Below, piece after piece: positions 51,553 through 59,546 of a DNA stretch of 64,000 nucleotides. How positions within the stretch are numbered: position 1 is the first letter of the stretch; each line of letters opens with the position of its first letter. The DNA lies in the NCBI RefSeq assembly GCF_009905615.1, contig NZ_JAAAKW010000014.1:62001-126000 (forward strand), read 5' to 3'. Position numbers and translations under genes: made by a program. The notes beneath the pieces were generated by a model, which ran no database searches, was not told the origin of the DNA, and saw only the letters and a program-made list of their open reading frames with translations. This DNA comes from Pseudomonas sp. SLFW. GTDB taxonomy: Bacteria > Pseudomonadota > Gammaproteobacteria > Pseudomonadales > Pseudomonadaceae.

Positions 51553-52839
51553 TCAGTTGATGACCGTGATTGCGCCGATGGCGATGGCCGCGATCAGCAT
51601 CACCAGCACGGTGCCGAAGGTCCATTTCAGCGAGACCCGCTGGTTGTCGCCGTAGTCGATGTCCAGCAGGCCGCACAGCAGGTAGGTTGAGGCCACCAAT
51701 GGGCTGAGCAAGTGAACCGGCTGGCCGATCAGCGAGGCGATGGCCATTTCGTGGGAGCCAATGCCGTAGTGGGCGGCGGTTTCGGCGAGGATGGGCAGCA
51801 CGCCAAAGTAGAATGCATCGTTGGTCAGCACGTAAGTGAACGGCATGCTCAGCAGCGCCGTGATCACCGACATACCGTGTCCGGCCTGCTCCGGCAGGAT
51901 GGCGATCAGGTTGTCAGAAATGGCTTTGATCATCCCGGTGCCGCCCATGATGCCGACGAAGATCCCCGCCGCGAAAATCAGCAGGGTCACGGCCAGCACA
52001 TTGTCGGCGTGACGGCCGATGACCTCTTTCTGTTGTTTCAGCGTCGGGTAATTGACCAGGCAGCCAAGCCCGAACGCGACCATGAACAGGATCGGCAGCG
52101 GCATCAGGCTGAGCATCATCGAGCTGATCAGGGCGACGGTCAGCACCACGTTGAACAGAAATTTCGGGTCGCTCAGGCGAATGTGCGCGTAGCCTTCCAG
52201 CACTTTGTCTTCGCTGACACTGACGATACCCAGGCGGCGATATTCCATCCGGCCCAGCCACCACGCCGCGAAAATCACCCACACGCCACCGGCGATCATG
52301 ATCGGCACCATCTGCAGAAACAGCTCGGTGATGTCGGCGTGCATGGCACTGGCCGCCCGCGAGAACGGCCCAGCCCAAGGCAGAATGTTCATCACCCCGA
52401 TGGCCAGCAGCAACACGGTTGCCATGACCTGCAGACGAATGCCGGTCAGACGATAGAGTGGCAAAAAAGCCGCCGTAGCGATGATGTAGGTGGTGGCGCC
52501 GTCGCCATCGAGCCCGACGCACAATCCCAGCACGGCGGTGCCGACGACGATCTTGCGCGGATCACCCTTGACCAGCCGCAGCAGCACCTTGATCAGCGGG
52601 TTGAACAGCCCGGCATCAGTCATCATGCAGAAGTACAGGATCGCGAACGTGAGCATGATCCCGGTGGGGGCGAGCATCTTCACGCCGTCGTACATCATGC
52701 CGCCTAGTTGCGTGGCGAAGCCGCCGAGGCAACCGAAGGCAATCGGCACCAGCAGCAGCGCCACCAGCGGCGAGAGGCGCTTGCTCATGATCAGGTACAT
52801 GAAGCAGGCGATCATGGCGTAGCTCAGAAAGATCAACAT
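51553..52839 (-). CDS. CitMHS family carboxylate transporter
   Basis: 428-residue carrier with about 12 helices of the CitMHS family, which imports divalent-metal-citrate complexes or related carboxylates with protons. Features: YFCMMTDAGLFNPLIKVLLR, VVGTAVLGLCVGLDGDGATT near 100, and FAAGIFVGIMGGTGMIKAI. AGGGAC precedes the ATG at 52839. It follows the SMP-30 gene, 108 bases apart, and is divergent as a block from the CoA-lyase genes, so it may bring in the dicarboxylic or hydroxy-acid substrate. Confidence 0.9.
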   Translation of the reverse strand: MLIFLSYAMIACFMYLIMSKRLSPLVALLLVPIAFGCLGGFATQLGGMMYDGVKMLAPTGIMLTFAILYFCMMTDAGLFNPLIKVLLRLVKGDPRKIVVGTAVLGLCVGLDGDGATTYIIATAAFLPLYRLTGIRLQVMATVLLLAIGVMNILPWAGPFSRAASAMHADITELFLQMVPIMIAGGVWVIFAAWWLGRMEYRRLGIVSVSEDKVLEGYAHIRLSDPKFLFNVVLTVALISSMMLSLMPLPILFMVAFGLGCLVNYPTLKQQKEVIGRHADNVLAVTLLIFAAGIFVGIMGGTGMIKAISDNLIAILPEQAGHGMSVITALLSMPFTYVLTNDAFYFGVLPILAETAAHYGIGSHEMAIASLIGQPVHLLSPLVASTYLLCGLLDIDYGDNQRVSLKWTFGTVLVMLIAAIAIGAITVIN

Positions 52840-52900
52840 GGGCGTCCCTTTTATTGGTTTTGTCGGGAGCGAGCGCAACGGGGCTCGCTTTCTTCAGGTC

Positions 52901-52933
52901 GAACGAAACCCGTGCGCCTGGCGCACAGGGTTC
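52901..52933. terminator. imperfect hairpin after SMP-30 gene
   Basis: CCC-TGCGC pairs with GCGCA-GGG around a CTG loop, extended by GAAC/GTTC, 15 bases after the SMP-30 stop and before the CitMHS gene on the same strand. It may partly attenuate read-through. Confidence 0.35.
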
Positions 52934-52947
52934 AGCGGATTAAGGGC

Positions 52948-53874
52948 CTAGCGGTGCGAGAACATCGGCTGGCCGCTATGGGGCAAGTCGGCGACCAGGA
53001 TGGAGCCGGTGGAGGAATCGGTGATGAACAATTGCCGATTGCCCTCGCCACCGAACGCCAGGTTGGTCAGGGTGCGGCCTTCGGTGCACGAGCGGATGCG
53101 GTACAGCGGCACGGCGTGAGGGTCGAACACCCAGACGCAGCCATTTCCGGCATCGCACACATAGAGGTTGCCTTCGCTGTCCAGTGCCATGCCGTCGGCG
53201 CCACTGACGCCCCCGGCCATGGCTGTGAAAATCCCTACTTTGCTGGTGCCGCCATCGCGTTGGATTGGCAGGCGCCAGACCGCATTGCCCCGTGTCATCG
53301 CCACGAACAGCGCGTTCTGCGCCAGGTCCATGACCAGGCCGTTGGGGCTCGGACCGTTGTCGATCAAGCGCATGAGGGTTTGCTTGTCCAAGTCATAGGC
53401 ATAGACGCGACCGGTCGGGTCTTGCTGTCCGGTCTGGCCTTGATCGGTGAAGTACAGCTTGCCGCTGGCATCGAAGAACAGGTCGTTGACGCCCTTGAAG
53501 CCTTCACTGCGGCTGTGGGTGAGGAAGGGGGTCACCGTTCCGGTGTGCGGATCGAGGGTCAGGATCCCATGCTTGTAATCGGCGATGAAAACCCGCCCGT
53601 CGCGGTGGATTTTCAAACCGTTGGGCCAGCCATCGTATTCGGCGATCAAGGTCCAGTGGCCCTGAGAGTCGATGCGCAGGATGCGGCCGTAGGGGATGTC
53701 GGTGACGTAAAGATTGCCGTCCCGGTCGAAGGACGGCCCTTCAAGAAAGCTTTTGACCTTCTGCCCGGGCTTGTTGGCGCGTACCCAGTCGGAGTCGCCG
53801 TCTTTGCAGAAAGCTTCGGGCAGCGTGGTGAACACGCGGGTCGGCAAATCGCGAGGCGGGGCGTACAGGCTCAC
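52948..53874 (-). CDS. SMP-30/gluconolactonase family protein
   Basis: 308-residue six-bladed beta-propeller lactonase: FLEGPSFDRDGNLYVTDIPYG supplies the metal-binding Glu, WPNGLKIHRDGRVFIADY the conserved Asn, NDLFFDASGKLYFTDQG and GGVSGADGMALDSEGNLYV further blade motifs. It hydrolyses a lactone, probably in the cytoplasm. Start is GTG at 53874 with GGAG 8 bases upstream. It is transcribed away from the palindrome region and followed by the CitMHS carrier; a lactone may be an intermediate of the pathway here. Confidence 0.88.
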   Translation of the reverse strand: MSLYAPPRDLPTRVFTTLPEAFCKDGDSDWVRANKPGQKVKSFLEGPSFDRDGNLYVTDIPYGRILRIDSQGHWTLIAEYDGWPNGLKIHRDGRVFIADYKHGILTLDPHTGTVTPFLTHSRSEGFKGVNDLFFDASGKLYFTDQGQTGQQDPTGRVYAYDLDKQTLMRLIDNGPSPNGLVMDLAQNALFVAMTRGNAVWRLPIQRDGGTSKVGIFTAMAGGVSGADGMALDSEGNLYVCDAGNGCVWVFDPHAVPLYRIRSCTEGRTLTNLAFGGEGNRQLFITDSSTGSILVADLPHSGQPMFSHR

Positions 53875-53950
53875 AGGATCAGCTCCTACGGGGGCGAACG
53901 GGAAAGCACCGATCTTGCCGGTGACGAGGCCTTTTCGCCATGTTGTTATT

Positions 53951-53967
53951 GTTCTATCAGACAGAAC
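53951..53967. promoter_or_regulatory. near-palindromic operator, copy 1
   Basis: GTTCTATCAGACAGAAC, a 17-nt inverted repeat with one mismatch between half-sites. It shares the consensus of the perfect palindrome at 54154-54170. A further right half-site GACAGAAC begins 20 bases later, about two helical turns. It lies 77 bases upstream of the SMP-30 start, fitting operator use by the IclR regulator encoded downstream. Confidence 0.7.
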
Positions 53968-53971
53968 GTCA

Positions 53972-53988
53972 TGTTTTCTGACAGAACA
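53972..53988. promoter_or_regulatory. operator half-site
   Basis: TGTTTTCTGACAGAACA carries an exact right half (GACAGAAC) and a weak left half. Its half is 20 bases from the same half in the 53951 site, so a protein bound at both would be on one face of the helix. Confidence 0.45.
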
Positions 53989-54153
53989 AGGTTCAACTTT
54001 ATTTTTTCGGCTGTCAACCCGCCGGATTGGTCAGGATGGCATTACGTGATCCCGCCTGACACTCCCGATCAATCTTATAAGCGCTGGCGTATGACTCGGG
54101 GTGAGTAGCATTGACAGTGAGATTTTATCGGCTCATGATTATTTCAGAACACC

Positions 54154-54170
54154 GTTCTATCAGATAGAAC
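54154..54170. promoter_or_regulatory. perfect 17-nt palindromic operator
   Basis: GTTCTATCAGATAGAAC: 8-nt arms around one central A. It lies 31 bases before the ATG of the CoA-lyase gene, where it would block or recruit polymerase for the lyase/CoA-transferase/carrier unit. The other copy in the same divergent region suggests control of both arms by one regulator. The 327-base gap holds no gene. Confidence 0.8.
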
Positions 54171-54200
54171 AACCGCATTCCAATACCCGGAGACCCGGCG

Positions 54201-55142
54201 ATGAACCCGAACAACAACGTAGACATCCTGATCAGCGAGGTCGGCCCCCGCGACGGCCTGCAAAGCGTCAGCGCGACCATGCCCACGGCGCTCAAGCTTC
54301 AATGGCTGACGGTGCTGGCCGACGCGGGCTTGAAAGAGATCGAGGTCGGTTCGTTCGTTTCTCCGAAACTGCTGCCGCAAATGGCCGATGCCGCGGAGCT
54401 GGTGGCGCACATGCGTCAGCGATCTGATGTGTTCGTCACCGCACTGGTGCCGAACCTCAAGGGCGCCGAAGCGGCGTTCAACGCGGGCGTGCAGAAGATC
54501 ACCCTGCCTATTTCCGTCAGTGAACCCCATTCCCTGGCCAACATCCGCAAGACCCACCCACAGGTGTACGACGAAGTGCGCGCGGTCATGGCCCTGCGCA
54601 ACGAGCGCTTCCCTCATGTCGAGGTCGAGGCCGGGTTGTCGACGGTGTTCGGTTGCACGATTCAGGGCGAGGTGCCGGAAGACGATGTGCTGCGCATGGC
54701 CCTGACCATGGTTGAGCTGGGCGTCGATGAGGTGGGACTCGCCGACACCGTGGGGTACGCCAATCCGGCGCAGGTGCGTCGCGTGTTCACGCGTCTGCGC
54801 AATGAGATCGGCAGCAAGGCCGGCAGCGCGCATTTCCACAACACCCGCGGCCAGGGCCTGGCCAATGTGGTCGCGGCGCTGGACGTCGGCGTGACCACCA
54901 TCGATGCCTCTCAAGGCGGCATCGGCGGTTGCCCCTATGCGCCGGGGGCGTCGGGCAATATCGTGACCGAGGATCTGGTCTACCTGCTCGAATCCATGGG
55001 CCTGCGCACCGGCGTGGACATCGACAAGCTGGTGGCCGCTCGTACCTGGCTTAAACAGGGCCTGCCGGGAGAGCCGCTGTATGGCTTCATTCCGGACGCA
55101 GGCGTCGGCAAGAATTTCCACTACGCCGGAGGCGCGCGATGA
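54201..55142 (+). CDS. HMG-CoA-lyase-like enzyme
   Basis: 313-residue DRE-TIM metal-dependent lyase of the hydroxymethylglutaryl-CoA lyase family. Features: SEVGPRDGLQ near the N-terminus (metal Asp), VEVEAGLSTVFGCTIQG, and the C-terminal signature GVTTIDASQGGIGGCPYAPG with the catalytic Cys. It cleaves a 3-hydroxy-3-methyl-acyl-CoA to acetyl-CoA or pyruvate plus a keto product. CGGAGA precedes the ATG. Its stop overlaps the CaiB/BaiF gene by 4 bases (ATGA), so the substrate is likely a CoA thioester made by that enzyme. Confidence 0.9.
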   Translation: MNPNNNVDILISEVGPRDGLQSVSATMPTALKLQWLTVLADAGLKEIEVGSFVSPKLLPQMADAAELVAHMRQRSDVFVTALVPNLKGAEAAFNAGVQKITLPISVSEPHSLANIRKTHPQVYDEVRAVMALRNERFPHVEVEAGLSTVFGCTIQGEVPEDDVLRMALTMVELGVDEVGLADTVGYANPAQVRRVFTRLRNEIGSKAGSAHFHNTRGQGLANVVAALDVGVTTIDASQGGIGGCPYAPGASGNIVTEDLVYLLESMGLRTGVDIDKLVAARTWLKQGLPGEPLYGFIPDAGVGKNFHYAGGAR

Positions 55143-56338
55143 GCCTGCTCAATCAGAAGCTTCAGGCGCTGCCGCTGGCCGGCGTGCGCGTGGTCGAGTT
55201 CGTGCACATGGTCATGGGCCCGACCTGCGGGTTGGTTCTGGCGGATCTTGGCGCCGAGGTGATCAAGGTCGAGCCCGTTCCGGAAGGCGACAATACCCGT
55301 CGTCTGACTGGTTCCGGCGCGGGCTACTGGATGACTTACAACCGCAACAAGAAAAGCTTCGCGGTCGACATCAAGACTGAGGAGGGCATGACCGCCGTGC
55401 GCAAGCTGATCGAAAGCGCTGACGTGGTCACCGAAAACTTCCGCCCTGGCGCCATGGATAAACTCGGCCTGGGCTACGAGCAGGTCAAGTCGATCAAGCC
55501 GGACATCATTTACAGCTCGATGAAAGGTTTTCTGCCGGGGCCGTATGAACATCGCACCGCGCTGGACGAGGTGGTGCAGATGATGACGGGCCTGGCCTAT
55601 ATGACAGGCCCGGAAGGCCGTCCGTTGCGCGCAGGGGCGTCGGTGAATGACGTCATGGGCGGCATGTTCAGCGCCATCTCGATTCTGGCGGCGCTGTGGC
55701 AGCGCAAGCACACCGGGGAAGGGCAGTTCGTGCAGACCGGCCTGTTCGAGAACTCGGCGTTTCTGGTGGGGCAGCACATGATGCAGATGGCGACCACCGG
55801 CAAGCCGGCGGCACCGATGCCGAGTCGCTTATCCGCTTGGGCCATCTACGACGTGTTCAATACCTTGGGCGATGAGCAAGTGTTCATGGGCGTGGTCAGC
55901 GACAGCCAGTGGGTCAATTTTTGCGAGCGTTTTGGTTTTGCCGAACTGGGCCGTGATCCTTCGCTGGCGAAAAACACCCAGCGCGTTCAAGCCCGAGAAA
56001 GGATCTTGCCGCCGGTCCGTGAACGGCTGGCGCAGATGAGTAAACAGGAGGTCATGGACCTGTGCGAACAAACCGGGCTGCCGTTTTCACCGATCCAGCG
56101 TCCGCAGGACCTGTTCGACGACCGGCACCTCAACGAGTCGGGTGGCCTGGCCCATCTGACGCTGGAAGATGGCGAGGCGGTCAAGGTGCCGATGCTGCCT
56201 TTCGAGATGAATGGCCGTCGCTTCGACACCCGCCTCAATGTGCCGTCGCTGGGCAGTCACTCCGCCGAGTTGCTGGAAGAAATGGGCTACGCCTCGGGTG
56301 ACATCGACGCGCTGCGCGGACGTGGCATCGTTCGCTGA
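55139..56338 (+). CDS. CaiB/BaiF family CoA-transferase
   Basis: 399-residue class III CoA-transferase. Family motifs: PLAGVRVVEFVHMVMGPTCG, LADLGAEVIKVEPVPEGDNT, NKKSFAVDIKTEEG, and DVVTENFRPGAMDKLGLGYE with the catalytic Asp region further on. It would move CoA from a donor such as succinyl-CoA to a carboxylic acid, feeding the lyase. Translationally coupled to that lyase (ATGA overlap); an MFS carrier follows after 88 bases. Confidence 0.92.
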   Translation: MSLLNQKLQALPLAGVRVVEFVHMVMGPTCGLVLADLGAEVIKVEPVPEGDNTRRLTGSGAGYWMTYNRNKKSFAVDIKTEEGMTAVRKLIESADVVTENFRPGAMDKLGLGYEQVKSIKPDIIYSSMKGFLPGPYEHRTALDEVVQMMTGLAYMTGPEGRPLRAGASVNDVMGGMFSAISILAALWQRKHTGEGQFVQTGLFENSAFLVGQHMMQMATTGKPAAPMPSRLSAWAIYDVFNTLGDEQVFMGVVSDSQWVNFCERFGFAELGRDPSLAKNTQRVQARERILPPVRERLAQMSKQEVMDLCEQTGLPFSPIQRPQDLFDDRHLNESGGLAHLTLEDGEAVKVPMLPFEMNGRRFDTRLNVPSLGSHSAELLEEMGYASGDIDALRGRGIVR

Positions 56339-56426
56339 CACCCCGCTGGAACGGATTCCCTGATGCCTGTCGCTGACGGACATCCCGCCGTCAGCCTTAT
56401 AAAAATAATTGGTGAGGAACCCCGTC

Positions 56427-57746
56427 ATGGCCATCGTCACGACCCCCCCGCACAGCAGCGACGTCGCCAGTGTGCGCCCCCTGGATGCCGAACAGACCCG
56501 CGTCCTGCATAAAGCCGCTTGGCGCTTGATCCCGTTGCTTGCGCTGGCGTATTTCTTCAATTACCTGGACCGCACCAGCGTTGGCTACGCGGCGTTGCAG
56601 ATGACCGAGCAACTGGGCTTGACCGCCACGCAGTTTGGCTTGGGCGCGGGCATCATGTTTTTCGGTTACTGCTTGTGCGAAGTGCCGAGCAACCTGGCGA
56701 TGTACCGTTTCGGCGCCCGCTTGTGGATGGCGCGGATCATGATCACCTGGGGCCTTGCTGCCGCCGCGACCGCGATGATTGTAGGGCCGTACAGCTTTTA
56801 TATCGTGCGCCTGATCCTCGGCATCGCCGAAGCGGGTTTCTTCCCTGGCGTGATCTTCTTTCTGACCCTCTGGTTCCCGGCGCAATACCGCACGCGGGTG
56901 CTGGCCTGGTTTACCGTGGCCACACCGATCTCGTTCCTGGTCGGCGGGCCGCTGTCGATCTGGCTGCTGCAAATGCACGGTTTGCTGGGGCTCGCGGGCT
57001 GGCAGTGGATGTTCCTCATCGAAGGGGTTCCGGCGTGCATCCTCGGGTTGATCACCCTCAAGGTGCTGACCAATCACCCGGCCGAGGCCAAATGGCTGAC
57101 CGCCGATGAGCGCGAGGTGCTGACCGGGATGTTGGCCGAAGAGCAGGGCAAGGGCCAGCACAGCCACGGCTTCAAGGCGGCGCTGAAAGATCCGCGCGTG
57201 TGGATTCTCAGTTCGATCACCTTCAGCTTCACCCTCGGTTCCTACGGCATCGGCATCTGGTTGCCGCAGATGCTCAAGGCCCATGGTGTGGAGGTCAGCA
57301 TGATCGGCTGGGTGGCGGCGATCCCGTACTTCTTTTCCACCGTGGCGCTTTTGATCTGGGCCAAACACGTGGACCGTACCGGCAAGGGCATTTTCAACCT
57401 GACGCTGGCGATGTTGCTGGCAGGCTTTGCGTTGATCCTGGCGCTGCAGATGGACGCGCTGATTCCGGCACTGGCGGGCATCACCCTGGCGTTGATCGGC
57501 ACCATCGCCGGCAAAACCATTTTCTACACGTTGCCGGGCAATTTCCTGCGCGGGCAGGCAGCGGCGGGGGGGATTGCGCTGATCAATTCCATCGGTGCCT
57601 TTGGCGGTTTTGTCGGGCCGTACCTGATGGGCTTCTTGAAGGATTACACCGGTTCGTTCACAGCGGGTCTGATGGTGATGGGCTGCATCATGTTCATCGC
57701 CGCGGCCATGGTGGTTTCGCTGCGATTGTTTTTGCGCGAGGCGTGA
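56427..57746 (+). CDS. MFS transporter, anion:cation symporter type
   Basis: 439-residue carrier with 12 helices of the anion:cation symporter branch (phthalate/galactonate/tartrate type). Features: RLIPLLALAYFFNYLDRTSVGYA in helix 1, FFGYCLCEVPSNLAMYRFGA, and WFPAQYRTRVLAWFTVATPI. ATG at 56427 with a GAGGAAC site upstream. It is part of the lyase/CoA-transferase unit and probably imports the acid substrate, in addition to the CitMHS carrier on the other strand. Confidence 0.92.
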   Translation: MAIVTTPPHSSDVASVRPLDAEQTRVLHKAAWRLIPLLALAYFFNYLDRTSVGYAALQMTEQLGLTATQFGLGAGIMFFGYCLCEVPSNLAMYRFGARLWMARIMITWGLAAAATAMIVGPYSFYIVRLILGIAEAGFFPGVIFFLTLWFPAQYRTRVLAWFTVATPISFLVGGPLSIWLLQMHGLLGLAGWQWMFLIEGVPACILGLITLKVLTNHPAEAKWLTADEREVLTGMLAEEQGKGQHSHGFKAALKDPRVWILSSITFSFTLGSYGIGIWLPQMLKAHGVEVSMIGWVAAIPYFFSTVALLIWAKHVDRTGKGIFNLTLAMLLAGFALILALQMDALIPALAGITLALIGTIAGKTIFYTLPGNFLRGQAAAGGIALINSIGAFGGFVGPYLMGFLKDYTGSFTAGLMVMGCIMFIAAAMVVSLRLFLREA

Positions 57747-57862
57747 GGCGGGCTGCACTTTTTTCGAAAGGTATCCGGCTGCTCTGATATTGTCTTGCGG
57801 GTCGGCGGGGTGGTTTGCGAATCACCTGCCGCCCGCGAGCGACGAATCGACAATGAGTGTCT

Positions 57863-58624
57863 ATGAATACCGAATCCGAAAAGAATCTCCCTGAGCAGGC
57901 CCAAGCAGAAAGCGGGGTGGCGGCCGTCGACCGGGCCTTTGCCATTCTGTCGGCCTTCAACATTGAACAGGACTGCCTGACCCTGGCCGAGATCGCACGG
58001 CGCACAGGGTTGTACAAAAGCACAATCCTGCGCCTGATCGCTTCGCTGGAAAAAGCCGGGTTCGTCCGTCGTCTCAGCGATGGTCGCTATTCCGTGGGAC
58101 CTGAGCCGCTACGTTTGTCGCAGCTGTACCAGACCTCGTTCCGGCTGCGCGATGTGATCCATCCGTTGCTGGAATCGATCACCGAAGAAAGCGGTGAGAC
58201 CTCTTCCTTTTATGTGCTGGAAAACGGCAGCCGCGTGGTGCTGTTCAGGGTAGAACCCAAGCGGGCGGTGCGCGTGTCGGTGCTGGAAGGCGCGCGCTTT
58301 CCGCTGCAGGCGGGTGCGTCCGGCAAGGTACTTCGGGCGTTCACGCGCAATGTCGATCCGGCGCTGACCGAGGTTCGCGAGCGTTTTTGGGCGTGTTCCT
58401 ACGGCGAGCGCGACCCTGAGACCACGGCCGTGTCAGTGCCGGTGTTCGCCATGGGGTATGAATTGAAAGGGGCGTTGACCTTGTCCGGCCCGTCCGACCG
58501 TCTGCTTAAAGAACACATCGAACACGCGGCGTCGATCCTGCTGCGCAACGCAGCCATCGCCACCAACGCGCTGGGGGGCAATGATGCCGAGTTGCGCGAG
58601 GCTCTCAAGCGGTTGAACCCCTGA
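57863..58624 (+). CDS. IclR-family transcriptional regulator
   Basis: 253-residue IclR protein. N-terminal winged HTH (residues about 18-80; AVDRAFAILSAFN, LTLAEIARRTGLYKSTILRL), then a C-terminal effector-binding domain (LQAGASGKVLRAFTR, YELKGALTLSGPSDRL). Start ATG at 57863, or GTG 6 bases earlier. It closes the lyase/CoA-transferase/MFS group on the same strand; the palindromes at 53951 and 54154 fit a dimeric regulator and are its probable targets. Inducer unknown. Confidence 0.92.
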   Translation: MNTESEKNLPEQAQAESGVAAVDRAFAILSAFNIEQDCLTLAEIARRTGLYKSTILRLIASLEKAGFVRRLSDGRYSVGPEPLRLSQLYQTSFRLRDVIHPLLESITEESGETSSFYVLENGSRVVLFRVEPKRAVRVSVLEGARFPLQAGASGKVLRAFTRNVDPALTEVRERFWACSYGERDPETTAVSVPVFAMGYELKGALTLSGPSDRLLKEHIEHAASILLRNAAIATNALGGNDAELREALKRLNP

Positions 58625-58664
58625 CGGCCGAGGCAAGTCGACCGTCAGCGCACACGCTGATGAA

Positions 58665-59414
58665 TCAGCCGGGCAGCAATTCCCGGCTGAACGCTTCCAC
58701 TTCCTTCACCAGGCCCTTGGCCGCCAGCCTCACCAATTCTCCGCCTTTTTCCGCGGTCGCCAGCGCAGGGTCCGAGCCCATGCGGCCGTCGGGAAAGCGT
58801 GCGCGGAAATCCCCGGCCTCACGGATCGGACCGGTCGGCGCGATTTGCGGGGAGTAGTCGGCCGACTTGATTGCGTCGGGATAGGCCCATTGCGTCACGG
58901 CGATTTCCGATGGCGTGGCGTGGGAGCCATGGCCCACCGGAAATTGCGCGTGGGCCAGTTTGCCGACGCCTTCCAGATCCCACCAGTTGCACAACTTCAG
59001 CGCAAAACCTGCGGGGCGTCTGGCAAAGCTGGCTTCGGCGTACAGCTCGGAGAACGCCGCTTCAATCGATGCGATGTTGCCGCCGTGGCCATTGAGGAAA
59101 AGGATTTTTTCGAAGCCGTGGCCCGCCAGCGAGCGAGTCCAGTCGCCGATGGCGGCGATGAAGGTCGATGGGCGTAGGGAAATCGTGCCGGGAAAACCCA
59201 GGTGGTGCTGGGCCATGCCAATGTTGAAGGTCGGCGCGATCAGGATGTCGGCGTCTTTTTGGGCTTCTTCGGCGATGATCTGCGGGCACATCCAGTCAGT
59301 GCCGAGCAGGCCGGTGGGGCCGTGTTGTTCGTTGGAGCCAATGGGAACAATGATCGTGCGGCTGCGCGTCAGAAAGTGTTCGATCTCGCGCCACGTCGAC
59401 AGATGGAGAAGCAT
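58665..59414 (-). CDS. creatininase family protein
   Basis: 249 residues of the creatininase/creatinine amidohydrolase fold. Binuclear metal ligands appear in VPIGSNEQHGPTGLLGTDW (Glu, His, Asp) and in FLNGHGGNIASIE, with a further acidic residue in DFRARFPDGRMGSD. Members open cyclic or linear amides, for example creatinine or formylaminopyrimidine derivatives. Start ATG at 59414 with GAGGAC upstream. It follows the amidase gene on the same strand, 132 bases apart, so they may act in one amide degradation route. Confidence 0.88.
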   Translation of the reverse strand: MLLHLSTWREIEHFLTRSRTIIVPIGSNEQHGPTGLLGTDWMCPQIIAEEAQKDADILIAPTFNIGMAQHHLGFPGTISLRPSTFIAAIGDWTRSLAGHGFEKILFLNGHGGNIASIEAAFSELYAEASFARRPAGFALKLCNWWDLEGVGKLAHAQFPVGHGSHATPSEIAVTQWAYPDAIKSADYSPQIAPTGPIREAGDFRARFPDGRMGSDPALATAEKGGELVRLAAKGLVKEVEAFSRELLPG

Positions 59415-59483
59415 GTTCAGGTCCTCGTTCAGTTTAAAAGCGATGGCAAAAGCTGTGGAGCGCCGCCGTAGCAGCACGGCTTG

Positions 59484-59517
59484 CCGGCGGTAGCGGCCTT
59501 GGAATCGCTACCGCCGG
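59484..59517. repeat. 12-bp inverted repeat between amidase and creatininase genes
   Basis: CCGGCGGTAGCG at 59484-59495 pairs perfectly with CGCTACCGCCGG at 59506-59517 around a 10-base loop, followed by AAAGCCGGACCGCTACAGG. This type of GGTAGCGG hairpin recurs in Pseudomonas intergenic space; it may end the amidase transcript. Confidence 0.7.
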
Positions 59518-59546
59518 AAAGCCGGACCGCTACAGGGGGAGCGGCA

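Noticed and set aside
58666..58689. Perfect CAGCCGGG/CCCGGCTG hairpin as terminator
   Set aside because: It overlaps the last codons and the stop of the creatininase-family gene and has no T-run; likely a coding coincidence.
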